Below, in pieces: positions 27,833 to 36,290 of a stretch of DNA of 64,000 nucleotides. The notes below the pieces were generated by a model. It ran no database searches, was not told the origin of the DNA, and saw only the letters and a program-made list of their open reading frames with translations. The translations under genes were made by a program, and so were the position numbers. The first letter of the stretch is position 1. Every line of letters begins with the position of its first letter. This stretch comes from G963676095 sp963676095 (GTDB lineage Bacteria > Bacteroidota > Bacteroidia > Bacteroidales > Prolixibacteraceae): assembly GCA_963676095.1 (NCBI GenBank), contig OY781040.1, positions 1,178,001-1,242,000 on the forward strand, read 5' to 3'.

Positions 27833-30800
27833 ATGAATTTTTTTAGCAAAACAATAGTCGGCTGCATATTCCTGTTTTTTGCTTTTAGTGTATCAGCCCA
27901 GACGTCGACGAAGAACTACATCACGACTTACATTCCGCGGACAGAAGTAACCGATGAGATGGCAGTTCCTGCCCTGGACGCGGTAGACTGCCAGAAGACG
28001 GTCACGTATTACGATGGCCTTGGGAGGCCGGAGCAGACCAACCAGGTTTATGCCTCGGGAGGTGCAACGAAGGATATTATCACCTCCATCACCTATGACG
28101 CCTACGGACGGGAGGAGAAACAATACTTACCTTTTGCCGCAGCTAAGGCCGGTGCCTACCATACCAGCCCTACCTTATCGACCAATTTCGGCAGTTACGA
28201 TTCCGCTGACAGGAGCTATGCCTTCTCCCAAACAGTCTATGAAGAATCGCCATTAAACCGCGTAGTCGAGCAGGCAGCCCCGGGATATACCTGGCGGGAA
28301 GGGAGCGGACATGAGGTTAAAATTGATTATAGCACCAACACCAGCAGCGAGGTGATGGACTACACGATCAACAACAGCACGAATTTGCTGAACACCACGG
28401 CCAGCGCCTATGCAGCCAGTACCCTGTACAAAACCACCACCTGGGACGAGAATGTAACCACCCCGACGGAGTCGGCCAACCGGACGGTGGAATATAAGGA
28501 CAAGCAGGGACGGGTGGTCCTGAAGAGGGGCTATATCGGGACAACCGCTTACTCGACCTATTACGTTTATAACGACAAAGGCCTTCTTTGCTGTGTAATC
28601 CCTCCCAAGGCCACAGCCGATGACGGGAGCATCAGTTCCACCGAGTTGGCCCAGTTGTGCTACCAGTATCTTTATGACGGACGGGACCGCCTGATCGAAA
28701 AAAAGCTTCCGGGAGCAGGATGGGCCTACATGGTTTATGACCAGAGGGACCGGTTGGTGTTGTCCCAGACTGCGGTACAACGGGCAAGCGGCTACTGGCT
28801 GTTTACAAAATACGACGCCTTTAACCGTCCGGTGCTTACCGGGAAATATGAAAGTAGCTTATCAAGGACTTCCCTGCAAACGACAGTGGATGCGGAAACG
28901 GTGATGTATGAATCCTCCGGTTCCGTAGTCCTGGGATATACCAATAACGCCTTTCCCAGGATATCCGATACCGGTAAATACCTGTCGGCAACCTATTATG
29001 ACAGTTATACCACTCCCTCCACATGGGGTTACAGTTATTCGCAGGTTTACAGTACAGAGACCCGGACAGACAATGTCAAAGGACAGGTGACGGGGATCAG
29101 GGCCAAAATACCGGATACCGGCACCTGGCTTTACACGGTAAACTACTATGACAAGTACGGGAGGCTGCTCCAGCAGTACCAGACCAACCCGGAAGGGGGC
29201 AATAACCGGGTGTCGTATTCCTACAACTTCGTTGGACAGGTAACCACAAAACAGACCCTTCATAAAAAGACATCCTCATCAACGGCCATCACCCTGAATG
29301 AAAGTTTTACCTATGACCACATGGGCAGGCAACTGACCTGCAAGTTCGGGTACAATACCACCACGCTGACAACCCTGGCAACGAATACCTACGATGATCT
29401 TGGCCGTTTAAGCACGAAACAGCAGCATAACGGGTTGCAGTATTGTGATTACAGTTACAACATCCGGGGCTGGCTGACCAAAATCAATGACCCGGGAGTG
29501 GCCTCGACCACAGCCCGGCTGTTTGCGATGCAGCTGTATTACGACACGGACATGACCACAACCCTGAACGGGACAGCCCAGTACAACGGGAACATCAACG
29601 GGATCAAATGGCGGCAGTACAACAGTGGCAGTAACCTGTACAAGGGGTACAACTTCACCTATGACGGGTTGAACCGGCTGACCCAGGGCGATTACGGGAC
29701 TTATTCCGGCAGCTGGACCAACTCCTCCGCCTATGACCTGACCAGCGCTGCCTATGATGCGAACGGGAATATTACCGGCCTGACGCGGAAGAACAGCAGC
29801 GGATCGAACCGGGAAAGCCTGACCTACACGAATACGGGTAACCAGCTGGGGACAGTGAGCGGGACCTATGAGGGGACATCGGGCAAGAGCGGCAGTTACA
29901 GCTACGACAGCAACGGGAACCTGACCAGCGACGGACTAAGAGGGCTGACGATCAGCTATTACAAGGAACTTGACCTTCCCTCGCAGTACTACAAGGATGC
30001 CAGCAACAAGGTGGTTTACCAGTACGATGCCTTGGGGGTAAAGTGGGGCAAGACGGCTACCATAAGCGGCAGTTCGGCCACTACGCTGTACTACGGCCCG
30101 TTTATTTACCAGGGAGGCAGTCTGGTAAAGGTGCTGACCCCGGAAGGGTATTATGTTCCTGATCCTACTACCCCTTTGTACCATTACTACCTGAAAGACC
30201 ACCTGGGCAATACCCGGATGACATACCATTACTCCGGCTCAAACCCGACAGTTGACCAGGAAGAGGAATATTATCCGTTCGGAAGTCTTTTTACGGATAA
30301 TAATCTGACAGAAAATAAATATCTTTATAACGGCAAAGAGTTACAGGACGAGTTCTTTGAAAATTACGATTACGGCGCAAGATTTTATGACGCGGAATTA
30401 GCCAGGTGGCACTGTCCAGACCCTGTTGCAGACCAAGCACCAGGATGGTCTCCTTATCGCTATGGATTTAACAACCCGATCAGTTTTACCGACCCAACGG
30501 GAATGGTTGAGGATCATTGGGAATTAGACGAATCGGGAAAAGCGACTCTTCTTGATACTAAGGGAGATGAAATATTTGTTAATAACACTTTAATCATCAA
30601 CTTTAAATTTGACTCAAAAGAAAAGCTCGAAGGGCTTTCTGATATTGCCACTTATTATTATAATCAGAATGACGGGTCAAGTGCATTATTCAACGATAAA
30701 ATTTCTGTTCTTTCTTATAATGATAAGACCTATCAAATAAATGGATCAAGCAACTGGGAATTAAAGGACAAACCATATACTCTCATGTCTCCTCCTTTAG

Positions 30801-31165
30801 CATTTTCTTATTCACAAAAACAATTTGGAACAGATGCCAACCGCATAGTTTTAGTTGTTGATGGAGGTTATATTTCAAGCTCGTTAAGTACTAAATGGAA
30901 CCTAAGGAACTCTTTTACCCATGAAGATACTCACTTAAAACAGCCTTTAGATAAGTTTGACTACAAGACATACGCTCCCTACTTTGAACTTGACGCATAT
31001 AAAGCACAAATGCAGCATTATACATGGACTCATACAACAAGTGGATTTCAGCAATATATGTTGAATAACACTAAAGATTATTTAAATCGCCTAAATAATA
31101 GTGGTAATCCAAATATACAAAAAAGATATCAAGAGTATTTGAATTTTTTTAATTCGGTAAGATAA
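27833..31165 (+). CDS. DUF6443/RHS-repeat protein with HExxH C-terminal tip (candidate polymorphic toxin)
   Basis: 1110-residue exported protein. Signal peptide ending FSVSAQ, DUF6443-type N terminus (VTYYDGLGRPEQTNQVYA), many YD repeats, then the RHS-associated core at about 783-891 (YYLKDHLGNTRMTYHY, YNGKELQDEFF, YDYGARFYDAELARW, NNPISFTDPTGM). The 219 residues after the core are unlike the rest. They contain HEDTH at 1030-1034 and a Glu at 1052 in ELDAYKAQ, a zincin HExxH...E arrangement. Base composition drops sharply after the core: a 60-base sample at 29581 is 50% GC and one at 31021 is 30%. This fits an exchangeable toxin tip. A lipoprotein gene overlaps the stop by one base (TAATG). 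Protease activity is inferred only from the motif. Confidence 0.85.
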   Translation: MNFFSKTIVGCIFLFFAFSVSAQTSTKNYITTYIPRTEVTDEMAVPALDAVDCQKTVTYYDGLGRPEQTNQVYASGGATKDIITSITYDAYGREEKQYLPFAAAKAGAYHTSPTLSTNFGSYDSADRSYAFSQTVYEESPLNRVVEQAAPGYTWREGSGHEVKIDYSTNTSSEVMDYTINNSTNLLNTTASAYAASTLYKTTTWDENVTTPTESANRTVEYKDKQGRVVLKRGYIGTTAYSTYYVYNDKGLLCCVIPPKATADDGSISSTELAQLCYQYLYDGRDRLIEKKLPGAGWAYMVYDQRDRLVLSQTAVQRASGYWLFTKYDAFNRPVLTGKYESSLSRTSLQTTVDAETVMYESSGSVVLGYTNNAFPRISDTGKYLSATYYDSYTTPSTWGYSYSQVYSTETRTDNVKGQVTGIRAKIPDTGTWLYTVNYYDKYGRLLQQYQTNPEGGNNRVSYSYNFVGQVTTKQTLHKKTSSSTAITLNESFTYDHMGRQLTCKFGYNTTTLTTLATNTYDDLGRLSTKQQHNGLQYCDYSYNIRGWLTKINDPGVASTTARLFAMQLYYDTDMTTTLNGTAQYNGNINGIKWRQYNSGSNLYKGYNFTYDGLNRLTQGDYGTYSGSWTNSSAYDLTSAAYDANGNITGLTRKNSSGSNRESLTYTNTGNQLGTVSGTYEGTSGKSGSYSYDSNGNLTSDGLRGLTISYYKELDLPSQYYKDASNKVVYQYDALGVKWGKTATISGSSATTLYYGPFIYQGGSLVKVLTPEGYYVPDPTTPLYHYYLKDHLGNTRMTYHYSGSNPTVDQEEEYYPFGSLFTDNNLTENKYLYNGKELQDEFFENYDYGARFYDAELARWHCPDPVADQAPGWSPYRYGFNNPISFTDPTGMVEDHWELDESGKATLLDTKGDEIFVNNTLIINFKFDSKEKLEGLSDIATYYYNQNDGSSALFNDKISVLSYNDKTYQINGSSNWELKDKPYTLMSPPLAFSYSQKQFGTDANRIVLVVDGGYISSSLSTKWNLRNSFTHEDTHLKQPLDKFDYKTYAPYFELDAYKAQMQHYTWTHTTSGFQQYMLNNTKDYLNRLNNSGNPNIQKRYQEYLNFFNSVR

Positions 31166-31620
31166 TGAAAATTACTGGCTACATATTAATTTTTCTAGGT
31201 TTTGCATGCAGTAACAGTAAACCGTCCGATTCTAAGGAACTAAGTATTGTCCCTACTCAAGGAACTGAAATACAATTTATCACAAGAGTCGCTCTAATCG
31301 ATGTTACCAAGCATAAAGAATTGGATGTCACACCACCTCTTGTTTTTGGTAATAATCAAAGTATTTTAGATAGTTTGGCGTTAATTAACTATATCAAAAG
31401 ACGTTCTGCCACAAAAAGAGGAAATAAACAAACGATTGTCTTACAATTTAATGTATCCAATCGATATACAATATCTGATTTGGATCGCTTAATTAATACG
31501 AGCGAAAGAGTAGTATGTAATAACCATCCAGTTTTTGATGGATTATTAGAAATAGTAGTTAGTTATTCTTCCTTTAGTGATTCGTGGTTGAATATTCCTT
31601 CCCCTCCTGGAATGCAATAA
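31165..31620 (+). CDS. Small lipoprotein coupled to the RHS tip, candidate immunity protein
   Basis: 151 residues with an N-terminal lipoprotein signal (MKITGYILIFLGFACSN, Cys at 15). No family is recognised. Start ATG 31165 shares one base with the RHS stop codon, so the two are translationally coupled. Codon use and low GC match the RHS tip rather than the RHS core, consistent with acquisition as a unit. Position and envelope targeting suggest it protects against the upstream HExxH tip. It could instead be an accessory or maturation lipoprotein. Confidence 0.7.
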   Translation: MKITGYILIFLGFACSNSKPSDSKELSIVPTQGTEIQFITRVALIDVTKHKELDVTPPLVFGNNQSILDSLALINYIKRRSATKRGNKQTIVLQFNVSNRYTISDLDRLINTSERVVCNNHPVFDGLLEIVVSYSSFSDSWLNIPSPPGMQ

Positions 31621-31683
31621 TAATTATATCTACCTAGCGCGAGTATTAATCTCGTACACTGTGAGATAAAAAACAGACTAACT

Positions 31684-31738
31684 CTGCACGATAAAACAAA
31701 AATCCAGTGAATTGCAGGATTTTTGTTTTATCGTGCAG
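31684..31738. terminator. 22-bp perfect hairpin downstream of the immunity candidate
   Basis: CTGCACGATAAAACAAAAAT.. (31684-31705) pairs perfectly with 31717-31738 around an 11-base loop. It lies 63 bp after the stop codon. There is no pure U-tract, though aatattttt follows. It may be a terminator or the end of a mobile element. Confidence 0.6.
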
Positions 31739-31753
31739 CAATATTTTTAATCT

Positions 31754-31853
31754 TTATGATTTTATACCCCCATCGATGACAGAGAGAATATGCCCTTTGT
31801 CGGCCTCTTTCGTTTTTTCAATCTCATCCAGACGTTTAGACCAATCTTTCTAC
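31754..31853 (-). pseudogene. C-terminal tail of an XRE-type regulator (decayed)
   Basis: Minus-strand translation ending at TAA 31754-31756 reads RLDEIEKTKEADKGHIL then SVIDGGIKS, resembling the helical tail of short Bacteroidota XRE/HTH proteins (LEEIEKTKEADKGHILxVID). A stop codon lies 30-odd codons upstream and no HTH remains. The match is from memory of the family and is short. Confidence 0.4.
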
Positions 31854-31912
31854 AAAAACCAGACATAATACTCTGATGTTCAACCAGTACAAAACTATGG
31901 CTAGAAACAGGA

Positions 31913-32122
31913 TTGGACAGTATTGACCAAATCCAGAGAAATGGAGATCTCGAAAAACATCTCTTTGGTAAAATTCTGTACAAATGTCGGCTTGTCATTG
32001 AGTGTACTAATACTTGGCTGGATGCGTTTAAAATTATTCTGGTACGTTTTGAAACGAATACAATCCATTGGAAAAATCTCAATATAACGGCTTTCTTTGT
32101 GATTATATTAAATCAACTTTAG
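31913..32122 (+). pseudogene. IS5-type DDE transposase, C-terminal remnant
   Basis: The 69-codon frame has the transposase tail pattern: RNGDLEKHLFGK, YKCRLVIECTNTWLDAFKII and LVRFETNTIHWKNL correspond to the usual RWxVERTNAWLDxFRRLLVRFE motif with the catalytic-region Glu. The upstream catalytic Asp region and the terminal repeats are absent. Substitutions at conserved positions (RWVVERT to RLVIECT) show decay. It ends 88 bp before the sigma factor gene. Confidence 0.75.
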
Positions 32123-32176
32123 ACAACCTCAATTATTTTCTTCTCCTCATGTAATGAAACCCTGCCCCAATCGTCT

Positions 32177-32184
32177 TACCTTTG
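32177..32184 (+). promoter_or_regulatory. Candidate -7 element (TAnnTTTG) of the ECF sigma operon
   Basis: TACCTTTG, an exact fit to the Bacteroidota -7 consensus, 25 bp before ATG 32210. No good -33 TTTG is seen at the right distance, which may mean an autoregulated promoter. Confidence 0.45.
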
Positions 32185-32209
32185 AACACAATAAAACAGG
32201 AACAAGCGG

Positions 32210-32752
32210 ATGTTAGCCAGCGAATTTAAAACAACAGTTTTGCCACTCGGAAGCAAGTTGCTGCGTTTTGCAGGCAGGCTTACCCGGAACGAGGAGGAGG
32301 CCCGCGATGTTATCCAAGACGTGTTCCTGAAACTCTGGCAAAAAAGGGAGTCGCTGGATAAAATTGAAAACATTGAGGCGTTTGCCATGCGCGTGACCAG
32401 GAACAGGTGCCTCGACCTCTGCAGGGGACAACATTCGTTCCCTGAGGAGGATGAAAAACTGAAACAGAGAAGGGATGAACAAAAAGACCTTCAAAACGAG
32501 ATCGAACTGTCGGAAACAGTGCGCCTTGTTAAAGATCTGATCAGTCTGCTGCCTGAGATACAACGCACAGTCATGTATCTCAGGGACATCGAACAATATG
32601 AATATGAAGAAATAGCTCAGGTGACTGACTTGAACATCAATGCGATCAGGGTAAACCTGTCAAGAGCAAGGAAAAAAGTGAGAGAAGAACTATTAAAACA
32701 ACAGGAATATGGAACCGGGATTTATCAAACAGAAGCTTCAGGACTATTTTGA
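32210..32752 (+). CDS. ECF-type RNA polymerase sigma factor
   Basis: 180-residue alternative sigma factor. Region 2 is seen as LTRNEEEARDVIQDVFLKLWQKRE with the -10 recognition helix IENIEAFAMRVTRNRCLDL. Region 4 is LPEIQRTVMYLRDIEQYEYE followed by EIAQVTDLNINAIRVNLSRA. It opens an operon with a membrane protein overlapping its 3' end by 44 bp and a DUF4252 protein behind, the usual Bacteroidota arrangement of sigma factor, anti-sigma-like protein and target. The signal sensed is not visible. Confidence 0.92.
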   Translation: MLASEFKTTVLPLGSKLLRFAGRLTRNEEEARDVIQDVFLKLWQKRESLDKIENIEAFAMRVTRNRCLDLCRGQHSFPEEDEKLKQRRDEQKDLQNEIELSETVRLVKDLISLLPEIQRTVMYLRDIEQYEYEEIAQVTDLNINAIRVNLSRARKKVREELLKQQEYGTGIYQTEASGLF

Positions 32753-33317
32753 CGGAAAAACCAGTCTGGAGGAAGAACAGCTGCTCCATGATTATTTCCG
32801 GTCAGCCAAAATTGAAGAAGACCTTCTTCCCTACCGGGACCTGTTCTCCGGGTTGGAAGGGATAGCCGGCAAAGAGGAAAAGATTAACGAAGAAGGCCTC
32901 ATGGACTTTATCCTTGAAACAGAACATGCCGAAAAAAAACGTTACCGTCAATTATGGCAGGTAGTCACAGGAATTGCCGCAGCCTTGCTCATTGCATTGC
33001 TTGTAGTGAATTACAACGACAGTCCCCGATGGAAAGACACTTATTCCAATCCGGACCAGGCCTACCGGGAAGCAGTGAAAACCATGCGCTTTGTGGCCGG
33101 GAAATACCAGCAAGGCCTGGCCCAGCTACAGCCAATCGGAAAAATAAACGAGGCGGTAGCACCGATGAACAAAAGCCTGGAACTATTAAATAAAGGATTT
33201 GAAAAAATCGATAACATCAACAAAACAATAAATCAAGACAAAAATGATCTCCGCCAGAAGTCCGGGGTCCGGAACCCAAAGACGAAGACGGAAGAAGGTA
33301 AAGTAAACACAAATTAA
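32709..33317 (+). CDS. Single-span membrane protein, probable anti-sigma factor
   Basis: 202 residues. The cytoplasmic N-terminal ~90 residues are acidic and helical (DYFDGKTSLEEEQLLHDYF is the usual short anti-sigma-like opening). One membrane helix at ~82-100 (LWQVVTGIAAALLIALLVV) is followed by a hydrophilic, probably coiled, C-terminal region. Overlap with the sigma gene implies translational coupling. No zinc motif is visible. The regulatory role is inferred from position and topology. Confidence 0.75.
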   Translation: MEPGFIKQKLQDYFDGKTSLEEEQLLHDYFRSAKIEEDLLPYRDLFSGLEGIAGKEEKINEEGLMDFILETEHAEKKRYRQLWQVVTGIAAALLIALLVVNYNDSPRWKDTYSNPDQAYREAVKTMRFVAGKYQQGLAQLQPIGKINEAVAPMNKSLELLNKGFEKIDNINKTINQDKNDLRQKSGVRNPKTKTEEGKVNTN

Positions 33318-33342
33318 AAAACAAATAAAAACGATAACAAAT

Positions 33343-33894
33343 ATGAAAGCAAATTATTTACATGCAAAAAAATACATGGTTGGTCCGTTGCGCAGCATGC
33401 TTATTCTGCTTGCCCTGCTCCTTCCATTTGCCGGTTGGGGACAAAAAAGTCCGGTTGATAAGCTTTTTGAGAAATATGCCAATAAACAAGGTTTTACAAC
33501 AGTGAATATCAGCGGTGCCTTGCTGGGATTGGCAAGCCACGTCGATACCAATTCCCCGGAAGGAGAAATGTTATCTAAACTACAGGGTGTCAGAATTCTG
33601 TCCGTCGACGATGATAAATTGAACAAGTCCCTCAACTTCTATAAGGAACTTGAAGATGACGGGTTCTTCAAGAACAACCATTATGATGTGCTCATGGATG
33701 TAACCGATGATGACGAGGTTGTCCGCTTTTATGGCAAGAGTGCGGGAGATGGAAAATTCTCAGAACTGTTGCTCATTGTTGGCGGCGACGACAACGCCTT
33801 AATCAGCATCCGTGGTGTCATTGACCCGGAGAACATCGCTAAAATAACAAGTGCCCTCAATATCGATGTTCATTCCGGCAAGGCTGAAAAATAA
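33343..33894 (+). CDS. DUF4252 domain-containing exported protein
   Basis: 183 residues: a basic N terminus, a membrane or signal segment (SMLILLALLLPFAGWG) and a DUF4252 domain (DKLFEKYANKQGFTTVNISG, then LLLIVGGDDNALISIRGVID near the end). The biochemical role of the family is unknown. It often follows an ECF sigma and anti-sigma pair as here, 25 bp after the anti-sigma-like gene, so it is probably a target or part of the same envelope response. Two upstream Met residues make the start uncertain. Confidence 0.85.
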   Translation: MKANYLHAKKYMVGPLRSMLILLALLLPFAGWGQKSPVDKLFEKYANKQGFTTVNISGALLGLASHVDTNSPEGEMLSKLQGVRILSVDDDKLNKSLNFYKELEDDGFFKNNHYDVLMDVTDDDEVVRFYGKSAGDGKFSELLLIVGGDDNALISIRGVIDPENIAKITSALNIDVHSGKAEK

Positions 33895-34000
33895 ACTTTT
33901 TATCATTCCCGCCCGAGGTTGAAATGCATCTGCAATCAGTTGCCAATGGCTTTTTTCAAAAATTAGGTTTAAATTTGTTCTGATTGTAAAATGAGTATCG

Positions 34001-34792
34001 ATGCAAAGAGTAAAACCGGTGTGGGGAAAATATGAAGGAAAAAACGAACAGGAATTTGTGTTTCAGGGTGGATTTACCAGCATTACCCTGAAACGGTTTT
34101 ACGGAGGATGGATGATCCGGGAAAACAAACAAGAATCATGTTTTGAAAATTTTTCTTTTGAACTTGTTGAACAGAATACAGAGGACAGAGATATGGGACT
34201 TTTTCAGACAGGCCGTTCAGAGATCCTTTTCGTCCAGCCTGCCCTGCCTGTCAAACCAGTTGTTTTCAGAAATAATAAATCTCTCTCAGTGAGCCCCAGG
34301 CAGACATTCCGTATTTTCCTGGCAATCCCGGTAAATATCCAGTTTTACTATTCGCAAGTCGATCCGGAACATCTTTTTTCTGAATATTCGACCGAACGCC
34401 TGTCCGACACCTGGTTTGGAGAACCGGACAACGGGGAGCCCGCCTTTTCTGTTGGGTCCCGCTTTGCCAGACAAATCGATCAGCTGGCATCAGGATATTT
34501 TGAGGCTAGCTGTCCGGTGCAGATCTCGAACAATTCGAATCAGCTACTGGACCTTCAGCGACTGATTATTCATGTAGAAAACCTCAACCTGTACCAGAAA
34601 GGGGTACATCTGGTTACCGATTCTGTCTCAATTGAGTTTAAAGGGAAAGACCAAGTCAGTAACCTGCATTTTTCTACGGAAAGAAGTATTCATGGAGAGG
34701 CCCCTCTGCTTGTTGGAAAAGCCCGTCAGGTTACCAGTAAAAACATTCTGGGTAAAAGCTTCCACTTTATTAAAAACTTCACTCAACTTTAA
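34001..34792 (+). CDS. DUF432-family protein
   Basis: 263 residues, soluble, with WGKYEGKNEQEFVFQGG, an IFLAIPVNIQFYYS strand region and DTWFGEPDNGEPAF, matching the DUF432 family, whose members lie beside MscS-type channels in archaea and some bacteria. The MscS gene begins 3 bp after its stop codon here, so the two are almost surely translated from one mRNA. Molecular function is unknown. A direct role in the channel is suggested by conserved linkage, not by any motif. Confidence 0.8.
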   Translation: MQRVKPVWGKYEGKNEQEFVFQGGFTSITLKRFYGGWMIRENKQESCFENFSFELVEQNTEDRDMGLFQTGRSEILFVQPALPVKPVVFRNNKSLSVSPRQTFRIFLAIPVNIQFYYSQVDPEHLFSEYSTERLSDTWFGEPDNGEPAFSVGSRFARQIDQLASGYFEASCPVQISNNSNQLLDLQRLIIHVENLNLYQKGVHLVTDSVSIEFKGKDQVSNLHFSTERSIHGEAPLLVGKARQVTSKNILGKSFHFIKNFTQL

Positions 34793-34795
34793 CTT

Positions 34796-35665
34796 ATGAA
34801 CCTGGATTTCTTCTCGTCATATTTCAACCCCCAGACCCTGGATAAGGTTGTTCATATCGTTGTTTTACTTGCAATCGGACTGGGAGCGATACACGGAGTG
34901 GCATTTTTTGTCAGGAAAAGCGTTACTTACAGGTTATCGAAGCAGTCGAGGATGATTGTTAACCGGATCATTATTTATCCGGGCTATATCATTCTTGTAA
35001 TGATCACCCTTAACGAATTAAAATTCAATATCACAGCCCTTTTTGGGGCTGCCGGTGTCCTGGGAATAGTTATTGGCGTCGCCTCCCAAACCAGTATCGG
35101 GAACATTATCAGCGGTTTTTTCCTGGTATCTGAAAAATCGTTCGAACTTGGCGATACGATCCGGGTCGGGGATAAAACAGGAACGGTTTATTCCATCGAT
35201 CTGCTGAGTATCAAGATAAGGACATATGACAACCTTTTGATCCGCATACCCAACCAGACCGTGATCAGTACAGAACTTGTCAACATTACCAAATTTCCCA
35301 TCCGGAGGATGGATATCACTGTCGGTGTTGCTTACAAGGAAGACCTTCGTAAGGTTTTTGACCTGCTTAAGGAAATTGCCCGAAAAAACCCGTTATGCCT
35401 TGAAGAACCCGAACCGCTCATCTTGCTGCAAGGCTTTAGCAGCAGCAGTATTGACATTCTTTTTGCCATCTGGTTTGAAAAAAACAACTACAAAGACCTA
35501 AAAAACAGTATTATTATGGAAATTAAGGAAACTTTTGACCAGGAAGGTATTGAAATTCCTTTTCCGCACTTAAGTCTTTATGCGGGCGAGGCTACAAAAA
35601 AGTTTCCGGTTGAAGTAACCGGTACTGTCGAAAAAGCAAGGACTGCAAAGCAAGAAGAAAAATAA
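34796..35665 (+). CDS. MscS-family mechanosensitive ion channel
   Basis: 289-residue inner-membrane channel relieving hypo-osmotic shock. Three hydrophobic segments precede the pore helix region (ALFGAAGVLGIVIGVASQTS, GNIISGFFLV), the strongly conserved part of MscS. The beta-domain follows (ELGDTIRVGDKTGTVYSIDL, IRIPNQTVISTELVNIT) and then a mixed C-terminal domain (PHLSLYAGE). It is coupled to the DUF432 gene and converges on the 2-oxoacid oxidoreductase operon, separated by a shared hairpin. Confidence 0.94.
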   Translation: MNLDFFSSYFNPQTLDKVVHIVVLLAIGLGAIHGVAFFVRKSVTYRLSKQSRMIVNRIIIYPGYIILVMITLNELKFNITALFGAAGVLGIVIGVASQTSIGNIISGFFLVSEKSFELGDTIRVGDKTGTVYSIDLLSIKIRTYDNLLIRIPNQTVISTELVNITKFPIRRMDITVGVAYKEDLRKVFDLLKEIARKNPLCLEEPEPLILLQGFSSSSIDILFAIWFEKNNYKDLKNSIIMEIKETFDQEGIEIPFPHLSLYAGEATKKFPVEVTGTVEKARTAKQEEK

Positions 35666-35667
35666 AA

Positions 35668-35701
35668 CAGGTTCCGGGGTTTGTTTATTCACCGGAACCT
35701 G
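35668..35701. terminator. Hairpin between convergent mscS and oxidoreductase operon
   Basis: Perfect 10-bp stem CAGGTTCCGG/CCGGAACCTG with a 14-base loop between two convergent genes. Flanks are A/T-rich but lack a clean U-tract, so termination is likely but not certain. Confidence 0.6.
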
Positions 35702-35726
35702 CAATAATATATCCAGAGGAATACAA

Positions 35727-36278
35727 TCAGATCGCATTCAATACTTCCACGTTGGCCTTTCCGGCCTCAATGGCTTCGATATTCATAGGGATTAATCCAT
35801 GGTGTCTTTCGGGGAGGGATTTCTCCAGTCCTTTCCGGATACTTTCCAGCCTAATAACAGGGCGTGCCTTCAGATAAGCCCCCAGCACAACCATATTAAA
35901 TGTTTTCACATTTCCCATATCCGCGGCAATCCTGGTTCCTTCTATTCTATATATATTTATATCGGACCTTCTAGGCGGATTAACGATTCCATTCGGATCG
36001 TACAAAAGGGTCCCCCCCGGTTTTACCATTTTCTCAAACTTGTCCATCGACTGCTGGTTCAATATAATGGCGGTATCAAATTCATGCAAAATGGGCGAGC
36101 TGATACGCGAATCGCTCAGTATGACAGTTACGTTAGCTGTTCCGCCACGCATTTCCGGGCCGTAGGAAGGAAACCAGGTAACCTCCTTTCCCTGCATAAC
36201 TCCTGAATAAGCAAGAATTTTCCCCATGGAAAGGACACCTTGTCCTCCAAAACCAGCTATGATGATTTCTTCAGTCAT
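35727..36278 (-). CDS. 2-oxoacid:ferredoxin oxidoreductase, gamma subunit
   Basis: 183 residues of the pyruvate/ketoisovalerate oxidoreductase gamma family. GFGGQGVLSMGKILAYSG is the dinucleotide-like glycine-rich opening and SYGPEMRGGTANVTVIL the second signature. It forms the last gene of a four-gene operon (ferredoxin, alpha, TPP-binding beta, gamma), 12 bp behind beta. The complex oxidatively decarboxylates 2-oxoacids to acyl-CoA with reduction of ferredoxin, or runs in reverse to make oxoacids. Confidence 0.93.
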   Translation of the reverse strand: MTEEIIIAGFGGQGVLSMGKILAYSGVMQGKEVTWFPSYGPEMRGGTANVTVILSDSRISSPILHEFDTAIILNQQSMDKFEKMVKPGGTLLYDPNGIVNPPRRSDINIYRIEGTRIAADMGNVKTFNMVVLGAYLKARPVIRLESIRKGLEKSLPERHHGLIPMNIEAIEAGKANVEVLNAI

Positions 36279-36290
36279 AATTTCCGATTT

